Made by a program: the position numbers and the translations under genes. Of a stretch of DNA of 64,000 bases, positions 26,450 to 35,191 are shown one piece after another. The stretch comes from Tenacibaculum sp. M341 (lineage in GTDB: Bacteria; Bacteroidota; Bacteroidia; Flavobacteriales; Flavobacteriaceae): positions 1-64,000 of the forward strand of contig NZ_SJXJ01000016.1 in assembly GCF_004337695.1 (NCBI RefSeq), written 5' to 3'. The stretch's first letter is position 1; each line of letters begins with the position of its first letter. The notes under the pieces are model-generated. The model searched no databases, was not told the origin of the DNA, and saw nothing but the letters and a program-made list of their open reading frames with translations.

Positions 26450-28642
26450 TTAGTTTTTATCTACGTTTAAATTTTTCAATACAAAATCAGTCATCTTATT
26501 GTATAAGTGTAATCTTGTATTTTTCCCCATATAAATTCCGTGAGTTCTGTCAGGATAAATAGCCATTTCGAAAGGTTTGTTGTTTTCGATTAAAGCATTT
26601 ATCATACGCATTGTATTTTGTTGATGAACATTATCATCACCAGAACCATGTACAATTAAATATTTACCTTTTAATTTATCAGCATGGTTTAATGGTGAAT
26701 TTTCATCATATCCAGTTGCATTTTCTTGTGGAGTAGTCATATAACGTTCTGTGTACACAGTATCATAAAAACGCCAAGACGTAACAGGAGCTACAGCAAT
26801 AGCCATAGTAAAAACATCATTTCCTTTTAATAAACAATTAGTACTCATAAAACCACCATAAGACCATCCCCAAATACCAATATTGTTTTCATCTATATAA
26901 GATTCTTTTGCAAAAAACTTTGCAGCGGCAATTTGATCTTCAACTTCAAACTTACCTAATTCTTTTTGAGTTACTTTTTTAAAGTCTCTTCCTTTGTAAC
27001 CAGTTCCTCTACCATCAACACAAACAATTACAACTCCTTTTTGAGCTAGCATTTGGTGCCAATAATCATTACTTCCATTCCAACGATTTGCTACTTGCTG
27101 AGATCCTGGACCTGAATATTGAAACATTAATAAAGGATATTTCTTAGAAGGATTAAAATTTGCAGGCTTAATCATCCACATGTTTAAATCGTTACCATTA
27201 ATGTTGTAAGTAAAAAACTCTTTTTTACTCATTTGATAACCATTTAATTTTACTTGTAACTCTAAGTTATCTTTAAGAGTTTTTATTTTTGTACCAGTTG
27301 CATCGTATAAAGCATACACAGGAACTTGTGTAGTAGAAGAGTATGTGTTGATAAAGAAATTCATGTTTTTACTAAAAGAAGCACTACTTTGTCCGCTTTT
27401 AGGAGTTAATAATTTTTTATCAGTACCATCTAAATTAATTGAATAAACACCTCTATTAATAGAACCATTTTCTACAGATTGGTAGTAAATTTTAGAGTTA
27501 CTAGTGTTTAATCCGTAGTAATTAGTAACATCCCAGTTTCCTTTTGTAATTTGATTTTTTAAAGTTCCAGTTTTATCATAGTGATAAATATGATTGAAAC
27601 CATCCTTTTCACTTGTCCAAATAAAGCTATTATCATCTAAAAAAGTAAGATTGTCTTGTATGTCAACATAAGCGCTATCAGTTTCGTTTAAAACTACTTT
27701 TTTGCTTTTTGTTTTAGCATCGTAGAAATACAATTTTAAATCATTTTGATGACGGTTTAAAGTGGTAAAAGATAAAACAGTAGCTTCTTTTGTCCATTGA
27801 ATTCTAGGAATATATTCATAACCATCTAAATTAATTTTACTAACACTTTTATCAGCAACCGTAAAAAGATTTAATGAAACTTTTGCATTTTTTTCTCCAG
27901 CTTTAGGGTATTTGAATGTATTCATTGAAGGATATAACTGGTTTCCTGTAACATTCATTGAAAATTCAGCAACTTCAGATTCGTCAAAACGTAAAAAAGC
28001 AAGATAGTTACTGTCTTTACTCCAATCAAAAGCTTTTACAAATCCGAATTCTTCTTCGTAAACCCAATCAGTAGTACCATTAATAATAGCATTTATTTTA
28101 CCATCATTAGTAACTTTAACTTCGCTGTTCTTTTCTAAATCTCTAACAAATAAATTATTTTCTTTAGCGTAAGCTACTTTTTTACTGTCAGGAGAAAAAG
28201 TAGGTTCTTGTATTCCTTTGCCAATTAATGTTACTTGTTTTGATTTTATATCGTATACATAATAAGTTCCTTTGTAAGAATGACGATATACTTTTTGAAA
28301 GTCGGTACCTAATAATAATTTTGTTTCGTCATTATTAAAAGAATAAGAGCTAAAGAAAGGTACATCATATAAATCTTTACTACTTACAATAGTTTCTACT
28401 TTTTGTTGTGTAGTATAACTATATTTATCTACAGTAGTAGTTTTAGTAGCATAATCAACGTTTAACAATGAATAAAAATCCCCATTCATAGAATTTAAAG
28501 CATTCATTCTATCCGCAGAAAATGTTCCGTTCCAAATTTCTTCTAAAGTTATTTGTTTTTTACCGGTCGTTGAAGTAGAGTTTGTTTGACCATTAATGGA
28601 TAATAATATCCCAAAAATTGCTAAAAAGCATAATTTTTTCAT
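26450..28642 (-). CDS. Secreted dipeptidyl peptidase IV (S9 family)
   Basis: Cuts Xaa-Pro or Xaa-Ala dipeptides from peptide N-termini. The 730-aa protein has a signal peptide (about 2-20, LSINGQ), a DPPIV_N beta-propeller (about 90-440) with the double-Glu substrate anchor in DWVYEEEFGF, and an alpha/beta-hydrolase domain with Ser594 in GWSYGGF, the Asp in HGSGDDNVH and the His in YPDRTHGIY. It leads an operon with two POT transporters, so the dipeptides formed in the periplasm can be taken up directly. Confidence 0.95.
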   Translation of the reverse strand: MKKLCFLAIFGILLSINGQTNSTSTTGKKQITLEEIWNGTFSADRMNALNSMNGDFYSLLNVDYATKTTTVDKYSYTTQQKVETIVSSKDLYDVPFFSSYSFNNDETKLLLGTDFQKVYRHSYKGTYYVYDIKSKQVTLIGKGIQEPTFSPDSKKVAYAKENNLFVRDLEKNSEVKVTNDGKINAIINGTTDWVYEEEFGFVKAFDWSKDSNYLAFLRFDESEVAEFSMNVTGNQLYPSMNTFKYPKAGEKNAKVSLNLFTVADKSVSKINLDGYEYIPRIQWTKEATVLSFTTLNRHQNDLKLYFYDAKTKSKKVVLNETDSAYVDIQDNLTFLDDNSFIWTSEKDGFNHIYHYDKTGTLKNQITKGNWDVTNYYGLNTSNSKIYYQSVENGSINRGVYSINLDGTDKKLLTPKSGQSSASFSKNMNFFINTYSSTTQVPVYALYDATGTKIKTLKDNLELQVKLNGYQMSKKEFFTYNINGNDLNMWMIKPANFNPSKKYPLLMFQYSGPGSQQVANRWNGSNDYWHQMLAQKGVVIVCVDGRGTGYKGRDFKKVTQKELGKFEVEDQIAAAKFFAKESYIDENNIGIWGWSYGGFMSTNCLLKGNDVFTMAIAVAPVTSWRFYDTVYTERYMTTPQENATGYDENSPLNHADKLKGKYLIVHGSGDDNVHQQNTMRMINALIENNKPFEMAIYPDRTHGIYMGKNTRLHLYNKMTDFVLKNLNVDKN

Positions 28643-28762
28643 GAAGTAAATAATTTATTTGTTGATTTAACAAAACGACTGCCAAGTTTACGAAAAAATA
28701 ATAAATTTTACTCAAAATTAACAGAAAAGTGCATTTAAAAATTCTTATTACTTTGAAAGAAT

Positions 28763-28770
28763 TATCTTTG
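28763..28770 (+). promoter_or_regulatory. -7 promoter box of the HMG-CoA reductase gene
   Basis: TATCTTTG matches TAnnTTTG and lies 21 bp before the ATG at 28792, giving a leader of about 15 nt. A -33 TTG at the ideal distance is not obvious. Confidence 0.5.
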
Positions 28771-28791
28771 TTTTCTATAAAAACAAGATGA

Positions 28792-30525
28792 ATGTCGAAG
28801 ATTATTTCTGGTTTTTCTAAACTTACTAAAGAAGAAAAAATAGATTGGTTGGCTGAAAACTATTTTAACAATCAACCTGAAATTATACAAACTATAAAGC
28901 AATATTGGAATGTAGATGAGAAACTACAACAGTTACATGATGACTTTATAGAAAATACAATTACCAATTTTTACATGCCTTACGGTATTGCTCCAAACTT
29001 TGTTATTAATAACAGAGAATATGTAGTTCCTATGGTAGTAGAAGAAAGCTCTGTAGTGGCAGCAGCCTCTAAGGTCGCTAAATATTGGAGTACCAGAGGA
29101 GGTTTTAAAACAACTGTAATTAGTACTACAAAAATTGGACAAGTTCATTTTTTATATGCTGGAAAAAAAAGTGATTTAGAATCATATTTTAATCAAAATA
29201 AAACAGAACTATACGCAGCTACAGCTTCCATTACAAAAAATATGGAAAAAAGAGGTGGAGGTATTTTAGATATTGAATTAGTTGATAAAACAGATAAATT
29301 AGAGAATTACTATCAGCTTCATGTTACTTTTGAAACAAAGGATAGCATGGGAGCGAATTTTATAAATTCTTGTTTGGAAACAATTGCTAAAAAGTTTCAA
29401 AAGGAAGATATAGAAATTGTGATGAGCATTTTATCAAACTATGTTCCTGAATGTATAGTCAAAGCTGAAGTAAGTTGTCCTGTAAAAGATTTAGGAGGAG
29501 AGAATCCTGAAAAGTTTGCACATAAATTTGAACAAGCTGTTAAAATAGCCGAAATAGAACCTTACAGAGCGGTAACGCATAATAAAGGAATTATGAATGG
29601 TATTGATGCAGTAGTTTTAGCTACAGGTAATGATTTTAGAGCGATAGAATCTGGTGCGCATGCATATGCTGCTAGAGATGGGCAATATACTAGTTTGACA
29701 CACTGTGAAGTGAAAGACGGTATTTTTAGATTTTGGATTGAAATTCCATTAGCTTTAGGAACGGTTGGAGGTCTTACAGCTTTACATCCAATGGCTAAAC
29801 TATCGTTAGATATGATGCAAAAACCAAGTGCAAGAACTTTAATGCAAATTATTGCAGCAGCAGGATTGGCGCAAAATTTTGCAGCTTTACGAGCATTGAC
29901 AACTAAAGGTATTCAGCATGGACATATGAAAATGCATTTGATGAATATCTTAAATCAACATAACGCAACTAATGAAGAGAAAGAAACAATTAGTTCGTAT
30001 TTTGAAAGTAGAACTGTTTCTCATAGTGCTGTAGTTGAAAAAATTAAATCGTTGCGTAAGCCAAAAGTTAATTGGGTAGATTTTGCAAATGAAGATGAAG
30101 TTAAGAAACAATTAGCTACCTTAAATAATGAAATGAAACCTGCTTTTGGTACGATGAATGCGCAACAGATGATTGAACATTTAAGTGCAGTAACGCAAAT
30201 AGCTAATGGAAACTGGAAGGTTGATGTTTTTGTTTCAGATGAAAAGTCAGCAAGAAGAAAACCGTTTTTAAATACAGATAATGAGTTACAAGTTGGTTTC
30301 AGAGCATCATTTTTATCTGAAAATCCAGTGGCATTACAATTTTCTTCCATAAATGAAGCTATTGATGATTTGATTAATCAAGTAAATGTGTTTTTTGAAG
30401 TTTTTGAAAAAGAACCTAAAAGAACAGTGGTACACCCTTTCTTTGGTGAGTTAGATTTTGAGTACTGGAAAAAGTTTCAAGTAAAACATTTTACGCATCA
30501 TTTTAAGCAGTTTGGGTTAGTGTGA
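28792..30525 (+). CDS. Class II HMG-CoA reductase fused to a DUF1569/DinB-like domain
   Basis: The N-terminal part (about 1-425) is a degradative-type (class II) HMG-CoA reductase, here most likely used for mevalonate synthesis. It shows ENTITNFYMPYGIAPNF, EESSVVAAASKVAKYW (catalytic Glu84 or 85), THNKGIMNG (Lys265), ATGNDFRA (Asp281), GTVGGLTALHP and QHGHMKMH (His378). Residues about 430-577 are extra: MNAQQMIEHLSAV and HPFFGELDFEYWKKFQVKHFTHHFKQFG resemble the DUF1569/DinB_2 helical bundle, with His463 and His566/569/570 as possible metal ligands. The family is usually about 430 aa, so this is a one-frame fusion. A GHMP kinase gene follows after the leader-peptide gap. Confidence 0.88.
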   Translation: MSKIISGFSKLTKEEKIDWLAENYFNNQPEIIQTIKQYWNVDEKLQQLHDDFIENTITNFYMPYGIAPNFVINNREYVVPMVVEESSVVAAASKVAKYWSTRGGFKTTVISTTKIGQVHFLYAGKKSDLESYFNQNKTELYAATASITKNMEKRGGGILDIELVDKTDKLENYYQLHVTFETKDSMGANFINSCLETIAKKFQKEDIEIVMSILSNYVPECIVKAEVSCPVKDLGGENPEKFAHKFEQAVKIAEIEPYRAVTHNKGIMNGIDAVVLATGNDFRAIESGAHAYAARDGQYTSLTHCEVKDGIFRFWIEIPLALGTVGGLTALHPMAKLSLDMMQKPSARTLMQIIAAAGLAQNFAALRALTTKGIQHGHMKMHLMNILNQHNATNEEKETISSYFESRTVSHSAVVEKIKSLRKPKVNWVDFANEDEVKKQLATLNNEMKPAFGTMNAQQMIEHLSAVTQIANGNWKVDVFVSDEKSARRKPFLNTDNELQVGFRASFLSENPVALQFSSINEAIDDLINQVNVFFEVFEKEPKRTVVHPFFGELDFEYWKKFQVKHFTHHFKQFGLV

Positions 30526-30536
30526 AAAAATGTCTC

Positions 30537-30552
30537 CTCGAGCGCAGTCGAG
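30537..30552. repeat. Short GC-rich inverted repeat
   Basis: CTCGAGCGCAGTCGAG, with CTCGA and TCGAG arms, stands out from AT-rich surroundings just after the HMG-CoA reductase gene. Similar CTCGACTGCGCTCGAG-like elements are, from memory, dispersed in Flavobacteriaceae genomes. Only one copy was noticed here. Confidence 0.4.
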
Positions 30553-30581
30553 AGGTTATAATAAAATAAAATTATCAAAAC

Positions 30582-30617
30582 AAAATCGGAGTCAATCACA
30601 TTTACTCCGATTTTTTT
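30582..30617. terminator. Bidirectional terminator between convergent genes
   Basis: AAAATCGGAGT (30582-30592) and ACTCCGATTTT (30604-30614) form an 11-bp stem with T run to 30617. It can end the HMG-CoA reductase message on the plus strand and the leader-peptide message on the minus strand. Confidence 0.75.
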
Positions 30618-30637
30618 AATAGCTTATGTATTATAAA

Positions 30638-30820
30638 TTACTCATGCTCGCAAGCCTGAGGTTCAACACAACAATGATGCGCTGGATCATCTGCACAATT
30701 TGTAATTAGATCTGGATCTGGATTAGATCCTAATTTATGTAACAAACCTCCTGTTATCGTTTTTTGCTGATTTTTTGACATTTCTACCACGTTTCCTAAA
30801 TTTAAAATGTTTTTTAACAT
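30638..30820 (-). CDS. Double-glycine leader, Cys-rich peptide precursor
   Basis: A 60-aa precursor. Residues 1-25 form a leader of the bacteriocin/ComC type: MLKNILNLGNVVEMSKNQQK followed by TITGG, with a helical hydrophobic N-terminus and a Gly-Gly end at 24-25, the cut site used by C39 peptidase ABC transporters. The predicted 35-aa core is acidic, has four cysteines (one single, a CC pair and one near the end) and three His. Leaders like this are common in Bacteroidota natural-product and signalling peptides. No transporter, modifying enzyme or immunity gene is beside it. Function (bacteriocin, modified peptide or signal) is unknown. Confidence 0.75.
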   Translation of the reverse strand: MLKNILNLGNVVEMSKNQQKTITGGLLHKLGSNPDPDLITNCADDPAHHCCVEPQACEHE

Positions 30821-31034
30821 AATTTTTGTTTATTGATTAATAATATGAATTTGAATACCTTTTTTTGAAGTATTCATTATTATGTTCTTTAAAATCAAAA
30901 AATGTTAATACGTAGTTTCATTTTTTTTCTTCTATAGTTCAATTATTTTTCAATGTTATTACAAATTGATGATTTAGATTACCAATGAAAAATAGATTAT
31001 ATAGATATAGGTTATAAAACTGTTTTTTAATTTT

Positions 31035-31042
31035 TACTTTTG
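31035..31042 (+). promoter_or_regulatory. -7 promoter box of the GYDIA kinase gene
   Basis: TACTTTTG matches TAnnTTTG, 68 bp before the TTG start at 31110. The -33 position is weak. The 289-bp gap between the leader-peptide start and this gene shows nothing else that can be named. Confidence 0.45.
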
Positions 31043-31109
31043 TCGAATTAAGCTATCAAGAAACAATGCTTTTTGTTAATTCATCTATTAATCTAGCAGA
31101 TAATTTATT

Positions 31110-32039
31110 TTGAAAAAACATTATTCAAACGGAAAACTACTTTTAACAGGGGAATATGTAGTTTTAGATGGAGCAACCTCATTGGCAGTTCCTACAAAAT
31201 ATGGACAAGATTTAGTTATTGAATCAATTAAAGAGCCTGAATTAATTTGGGGAAGCTTTACTGACGAAGGAAATTGTTGGTTTGAAGCTTCTTTTAGTTT
31301 ATCTAAGCTACGCTTAACATCTGCTACATTTAATTCTGATAAAGAAGGAAGTTCAGAAATGATTGCGGAAACGTTATTGAATATTTTAGAAGAGGCAAGA
31401 AAAATGAATCCTGAGTTTTTACAGGTAGATCATGGTTTTGTAGTAAAAACAAATTTAAGTTTTCCTCAACATTGGGGATTGGGAAGTTCTTCTACTTTAA
31501 TTAATAATATAGCTTCTTGGGCTAAGGTAAATCCGTTTGATTTACTTTGGAATGCTTTTTCGGGAAGTGGTTATGATATTGCTTGTGCTCAGAATAATTC
31601 TCCTATTTTTTATCAGCTACAAAATAAAAAGCCAATTGTAGAAACAGTTGATTTTAATCCTGTTTTTAAAGATGAATTATTTTTTGTTTACTTAAATCAA
31701 AAACAAAATAGTAGAGAAGGAATAGCTCAGTACAGAAAGAATAATGCAAATATTCAGACAGAAATTAATAGTATATCAGAATTAACTAAAGCTTTTTCAG
31801 AAGCCAATAATACTGTAGATTTAAATAAAATTATTGTTGAACACGAGAAGCTTATCAGTTCTATAATTAAATTAGAACCAGTGAAAGATAGATTGTTTTC
31901 TGATTATTTTGGTGAAGTTAAAAGTCTTGGAGCATGGGGAGGAGATTTTATTTTAGCTACAGGTAACAAGAAAACACCTACTTATTTTAACGAAAAGGGA
32001 TTTGATACAGTACTATCTTATAATGAAATGATTTTATGA
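31110..32039 (+). CDS. GYDIA-family GHMP kinase
   Basis: A 309-aa small-molecule kinase. It has the N-terminal SNGKLLLTGEYVVLDGATSLA, the ATP loop PQHWGLGSSSTLINNIASW near residue 120 and the family-naming segment SGSGYDIACA. The start is TTG at 31110; no suitable ATG lies nearby, and the protein begins exactly as homologues do. It lies next to HMG-CoA reductase, and the usual phosphomevalonate kinase is not otherwise seen in this window, so a role in the mevalonate pathway is an attractive inference. It overlaps the flavoprotein gene by 4 bp. Confidence 0.85.
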   Translation: MKKHYSNGKLLLTGEYVVLDGATSLAVPTKYGQDLVIESIKEPELIWGSFTDEGNCWFEASFSLSKLRLTSATFNSDKEGSSEMIAETLLNILEEARKMNPEFLQVDHGFVVKTNLSFPQHWGLGSSSTLINNIASWAKVNPFDLLWNAFSGSGYDIACAQNNSPIFYQLQNKKPIVETVDFNPVFKDELFFVYLNQKQNSREGIAQYRKNNANIQTEINSISELTKAFSEANNTVDLNKIIVEHEKLISSIIKLEPVKDRLFSDYFGEVKSLGAWGGDFILATGNKKTPTYFNEKGFDTVLSYNEMIL

Positions 32040-33244
32040 AGAGAGTAATAATTATTGGAGGAGGAGCAGCTGGTTTTTTTACAGCGATTAACGCTAAAGA
32101 ACAAAATTCGGATTTAGATGTTACTATTTTAGAGAAAGGTAAAGATGTTTTGCAAAAAGTTAAAATATCAGGAGGAGGAAGATGTAATGTAACACATGCT
32201 TGCTTTGAACCAAAAGAGTTGGTTAAATTTTATCCGAGGGGAAAGAAAGAATTATTAGGACCATTTCACCAATTTATGACTGGTGATACTTTTGAATGGT
32301 TTGAAAATAGGGGAGTTCCTTTAAAAATAGAAGTAGATAATCGTGTTTTTCCAGAAGCAAATACCTCACAAGCTATTATAGATTGTTTTCAAAAGTTAGT
32401 TTCAAAATTAAATATTAAGGTTTTAACTAATCATGGGGTTACTTCATTTAAACCCAATGGAGAAGAATGGATTGTTACAACAAAGGAAAAAGAATTTATA
32501 GCAGATAAATTAGTGATTGCAGCTGGAAGTAGTAAAAAAATATGGGAATTTTCTAATGATTTAGGGCATACAATTATTCCTACAGTTCCTTCATTATTCA
32601 CTTTTAATATTAAAGATCCTAGATTAACAGATTTGCTTGGATTATCTGTACCAAATGCAGCTGTAAAACTAGTTGATACTAAATTAGAGAATTCAGGTCC
32701 TTTATTAATTACGCATTGGGGACTTAGTGGACCAGCAATTTTAAAATTATCGGCATATGGTGCTCGTATTTTGGCCGATAAAAATTATCAATATAATATT
32801 AGAGTAAACTGGTTAGGACAAGATATCAATAGTATTACAGAAAAATTAACTCAGCTAAAAAAAGAGCAAGCTAAAAAACAATTGATTGTAAAATCGCCTT
32901 TTTCAGAAATTCCAAAACGTTTATGGGAACGTTTGGTAATTGCTGCACAGATTCATAAAACTCAAAATTGGGGAGATTTAAGTAATAAACAACTTCAGAA
33001 ATTAGCAAATGAACTTACTAATGGACTTTTCAATGCTAATGGGCGTACTACATTTAAGGAAGAGTTTGTTACTGCTGGTGGTATCGATTTAAAAGAGATT
33101 AATTTCAAACGTTTTGAAAGTAGATTACATTCTAATTTGTTTTTTGTGGGAGAAATTTTAAATATTGATGCTGTAACTGGCGGATTTAATTTTCAAAATG
33201 CATGGACTGGAGGTTTTATCTGTGCCAGTGCAATTAGTGAATAG
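32036..33244 (+). CDS. HI0933/YhiN-like flavoprotein oxidoreductase
   Basis: A 402-aa FAD-dependent protein of the HI0933 family (BaiN/YhiN group). Motifs: the dinucleotide-binding GGGAAGFFTAINA at the N-terminus, KISGGGRCNVTHAC near residue 48, VFPEANTSQAI, the mid-domain THWGLSGPAILKLSAYGAR and the C-terminal FVGEILNIDAVTGGFNFQNAWTGG that closes the FAD site. The substrate of the family is poorly known. Its ATGA overlap with the GYDIA kinase gene shows translational coupling, but a mevalonate role is not implied by sequence. Confidence 0.9.
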   Translation: MKRVIIIGGGAAGFFTAINAKEQNSDLDVTILEKGKDVLQKVKISGGGRCNVTHACFEPKELVKFYPRGKKELLGPFHQFMTGDTFEWFENRGVPLKIEVDNRVFPEANTSQAIIDCFQKLVSKLNIKVLTNHGVTSFKPNGEEWIVTTKEKEFIADKLVIAAGSSKKIWEFSNDLGHTIIPTVPSLFTFNIKDPRLTDLLGLSVPNAAVKLVDTKLENSGPLLITHWGLSGPAILKLSAYGARILADKNYQYNIRVNWLGQDINSITEKLTQLKKEQAKKQLIVKSPFSEIPKRLWERLVIAAQIHKTQNWGDLSNKQLQKLANELTNGLFNANGRTTFKEEFVTAGGIDLKEINFKRFESRLHSNLFFVGEILNIDAVTGGFNFQNAWTGGFICASAISE

Positions 33245-33260
33245 TTATTATATCTAAAGA

Positions 33261-33303
33261 AAAAATATCGAAAACTAAAGAATTTCTAGTTGTCGATATT
33301 TTT
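33261..33303. terminator. Bidirectional terminator between convergent units
   Basis: AAAAATATCGA (33261-33271) and TCGATATTTTT (33293-33303), with an inner AACTA/TAGTT pair, form a long stem-loop between the flavoprotein gene and the DoxX-like gene. Confidence 0.7.
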
Positions 33304-33327
33304 TTAAATTTTAAATGTACCATTATC

Positions 33328-33672
33328 CTAAAACATAGAATAGTGCGATATACCTAAGATAAAGAATAGTACAAGTACAGCAAACGTACTAACTATTGAA
33401 TCTTTATGAGCAATGTGTGCTACTAAAGCTGTAATTAAGAAAAAAGCGATTCCTGCATATGTCCATTCTTTTATAATATTCGGGGTTTTGGGAATAAGAA
33501 AAGTAATTACAGCAAATATTTTTAATACGCCTAATTGAATTCTAAAAAAATTAGGAAATCCCAAGTCTTTTAAGCCATTTATAGTGCTTTCACTAAAAAA
33601 GTACATGTAAGAACTTAACATTAAAAAAGTAGCAAGAATAAATGTAGAAATACAGTAAATTAAATACATCAT
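33328..33672 (-). CDS. DoxX-like four-helix membrane protein
   Basis: A 114-aa integral membrane protein with four hydrophobic segments (about 4-25, 45-62, 68-86 and 92-112) and the FRIQLGVLKIFAVITFLIP motif typical of DoxX-like (DUF of the DoxX clan) proteins. Function is not known; members are often found with oxidoreductases. It starts directly after the SDR stop codon with no gap, so the two are one operon. Confidence 0.8.
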   Translation of the reverse strand: MMYLIYCISTFILATFLMLSSYMYFFSESTINGLKDLGFPNFFRIQLGVLKIFAVITFLIPKTPNIIKEWTYAGIAFFLITALVAHIAHKDSIVSTFAVLVLFFILGISHYSMF

Positions 33673-34536
33673 TTATAAAAAATATTCTTTTACTTGATTT
33701 ACTAATTGAGTACCGTCTGGATCGGATTTGGTTTTTAAATTGCACATGTTTTCAGCCCATTCAGAAGTTCGAATTCTTAAAGGTGGATTTTCATTTTTAG
33801 CGACTTCTAAAATTATTTCAGCAACTTCTTTTCCAGTTTGATAGGGAGAGGTGTTTTCACTTGTGGCTCTACTTTGAGCTCCTTCTAAATATTTCTGAAA
33901 AATAGGAGCATAATCACCTGTGGCCATTTCTCCATTATTATTGACTGTTTTTGCCACAGCATTTTCCATAAATGAAGTTGCAATACCTCCAGGTTCTACC
34001 ATAGAAAATTTAATTCCGAATGAAGGTGATACATACGAAGCAAGCGCTTCAGTAAAACCTTCAACAGCAAATTTTGCACCACAATACAACTCATTAAAAG
34101 GTTGTCCAACAAGACCTCCAACAGATGTTACGTTAATAACATGTCCTGTATTAGCTTCACGCATCTTTGGTAAAACAGCTTTTGTAGTTCTTATAACACC
34201 AAAATAATTTACATCAGTAACCCATTTTATTTCCTCTTCAGAGGATTGTTCTAATGTTTTGGCAAATCCTGCTCCTGCATTATTAAGTAAAACGTCAATT
34301 TTACCATCTTTAACTGTAATATAATCTACAGCTTTTTCTATAGAATTGTTATCGGTTACATCCAGTTGTATGATTTCGATATTAAGATTCTCTTCTGTTA
34401 TTTTTTGTTGTAATGTATTAGACTTTTCAAGGTTTCTCATACTAGCATAAACCTTAAAACCTTCTTTTGCAAATAAAATAGCAGATTCAAATCCAACACC
34501 AGTAGATGTACCAGTGATTAAAATGTTTTTTTTCAT
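33673..34536 (-). CDS. Short-chain dehydrogenase/reductase (classical SDR)
   Basis: A 287-aa NAD(P)-dependent cytoplasmic oxidoreductase. The cofactor loop is T8-G9-T-S-T-G-V-G15, with NNAG at 85-88 and the catalytic Ser138, Tyr151 and Lys155 (LYCGAKFA). It resembles the group of SDRs with a long C-terminal tail that act on ketones or retinol-like substrates; the substrate cannot be given. It is followed without a gap by the DoxX-like gene. Confidence 0.93.
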   Translation of the reverse strand: MKKNILITGTSTGVGFESAILFAKEGFKVYASMRNLEKSNTLQQKITEENLNIEIIQLDVTDNNSIEKAVDYITVKDGKIDVLLNNAGAGFAKTLEQSSEEEIKWVTDVNYFGVIRTTKAVLPKMREANTGHVINVTSVGGLVGQPFNELYCGAKFAVEGFTEALASYVSPSFGIKFSMVEPGGIATSFMENAVAKTVNNNGEMATGDYAPIFQKYLEGAQSRATSENTSPYQTGKEVAEIILEVAKNENPPLRIRTSEWAENMCNLKTKSDPDGTQLVNQVKEYFL

Positions 34537-34690
34537 TTTGATTGATTTAATAGGGAACTAAGTAGTTTTTTCTTTTAAACGATAATACTAAGATACTAAT
34601 TTGGAATAATTATTCCATTTAGCTTTGTGTTTTTTTGAAGAAAGTTAGTGTTAAAATTTAGAAGTTATTTTTTCTAAAAAAGGAGAGAAG

Positions 34691-35146
34691 CTATTTTTTA
34701 TTCTTCATTTCATTAATTCTCATTGGCATAGCATCAATAATTGAGAAAAGTTGTTCTTTAGTTAGCACTTGTGTTTGTTTGAGTTTTTTTCTTCCATCTA
34801 ATCCTATTAAAATAATTTCAAAAGGCTCTTTTTTATTAAGAGTTCTCTTAGCAAACCTTTCAGTTATTTTATTAGAATAGTTTAGTTTTTCATTTAAATA
34901 GTTAACGGCAGAAAAGTTATTGTTGGTAATCCAATACAAAACAAATTTTCGATCTTTTAATTCGGTATTTAAGTTTGTAAATTCTTTTATTTGTTTGGTG
35001 TATTTGATAGAATTTTGGTCGGTAGTTTTAATAATCAAAATTCGATTGTTCCATTTGTGCTTTTTTAAATCTTGTCCAGTAACTTTTGTAGTAATAGCAC
35101 ATGTAATTATAAGTGTTATTAGCTGTATTGATAATTTAATGTTCAT
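34691..35146 (-). CDS. Secreted DUF4174 protein
   Basis: A 151-aa protein with a signal peptide (about 4-24). The mature part has the DUF4174 hallmarks: an N-terminal HKWNNRILIIKT strand, an FEIILIGLDGRKKL segment and the C-terminal IDAMPMRINEM. The fold resembles thioredoxin-like domains but no active cysteines are present. The function of the family is unknown. It is separated from its neighbours by gaps of 154 bp and 45 bp, with no clear operon partner. Confidence 0.8.
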   Translation of the reverse strand: MNIKLSIQLITLIITCAITTKVTGQDLKKHKWNNRILIIKTTDQNSIKYTKQIKEFTNLNTELKDRKFVLYWITNNNFSAVNYLNEKLNYSNKITERFAKRTLNKKEPFEIILIGLDGRKKLKQTQVLTKEQLFSIIDAMPMRINEMKNKK

Positions 35147-35191
35147 GGAATTTTAAGTTTACAGTAAAATGTTCTATAAAATTAATTAATT

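Noticed and set aside
30021-30350. 109-aa antisense frame under the HMG-CoA reductase C-terminal extension
   Set aside because: The plus-strand frame continues through with a recognisable domain; the antisense frame has no start context or family likeness.
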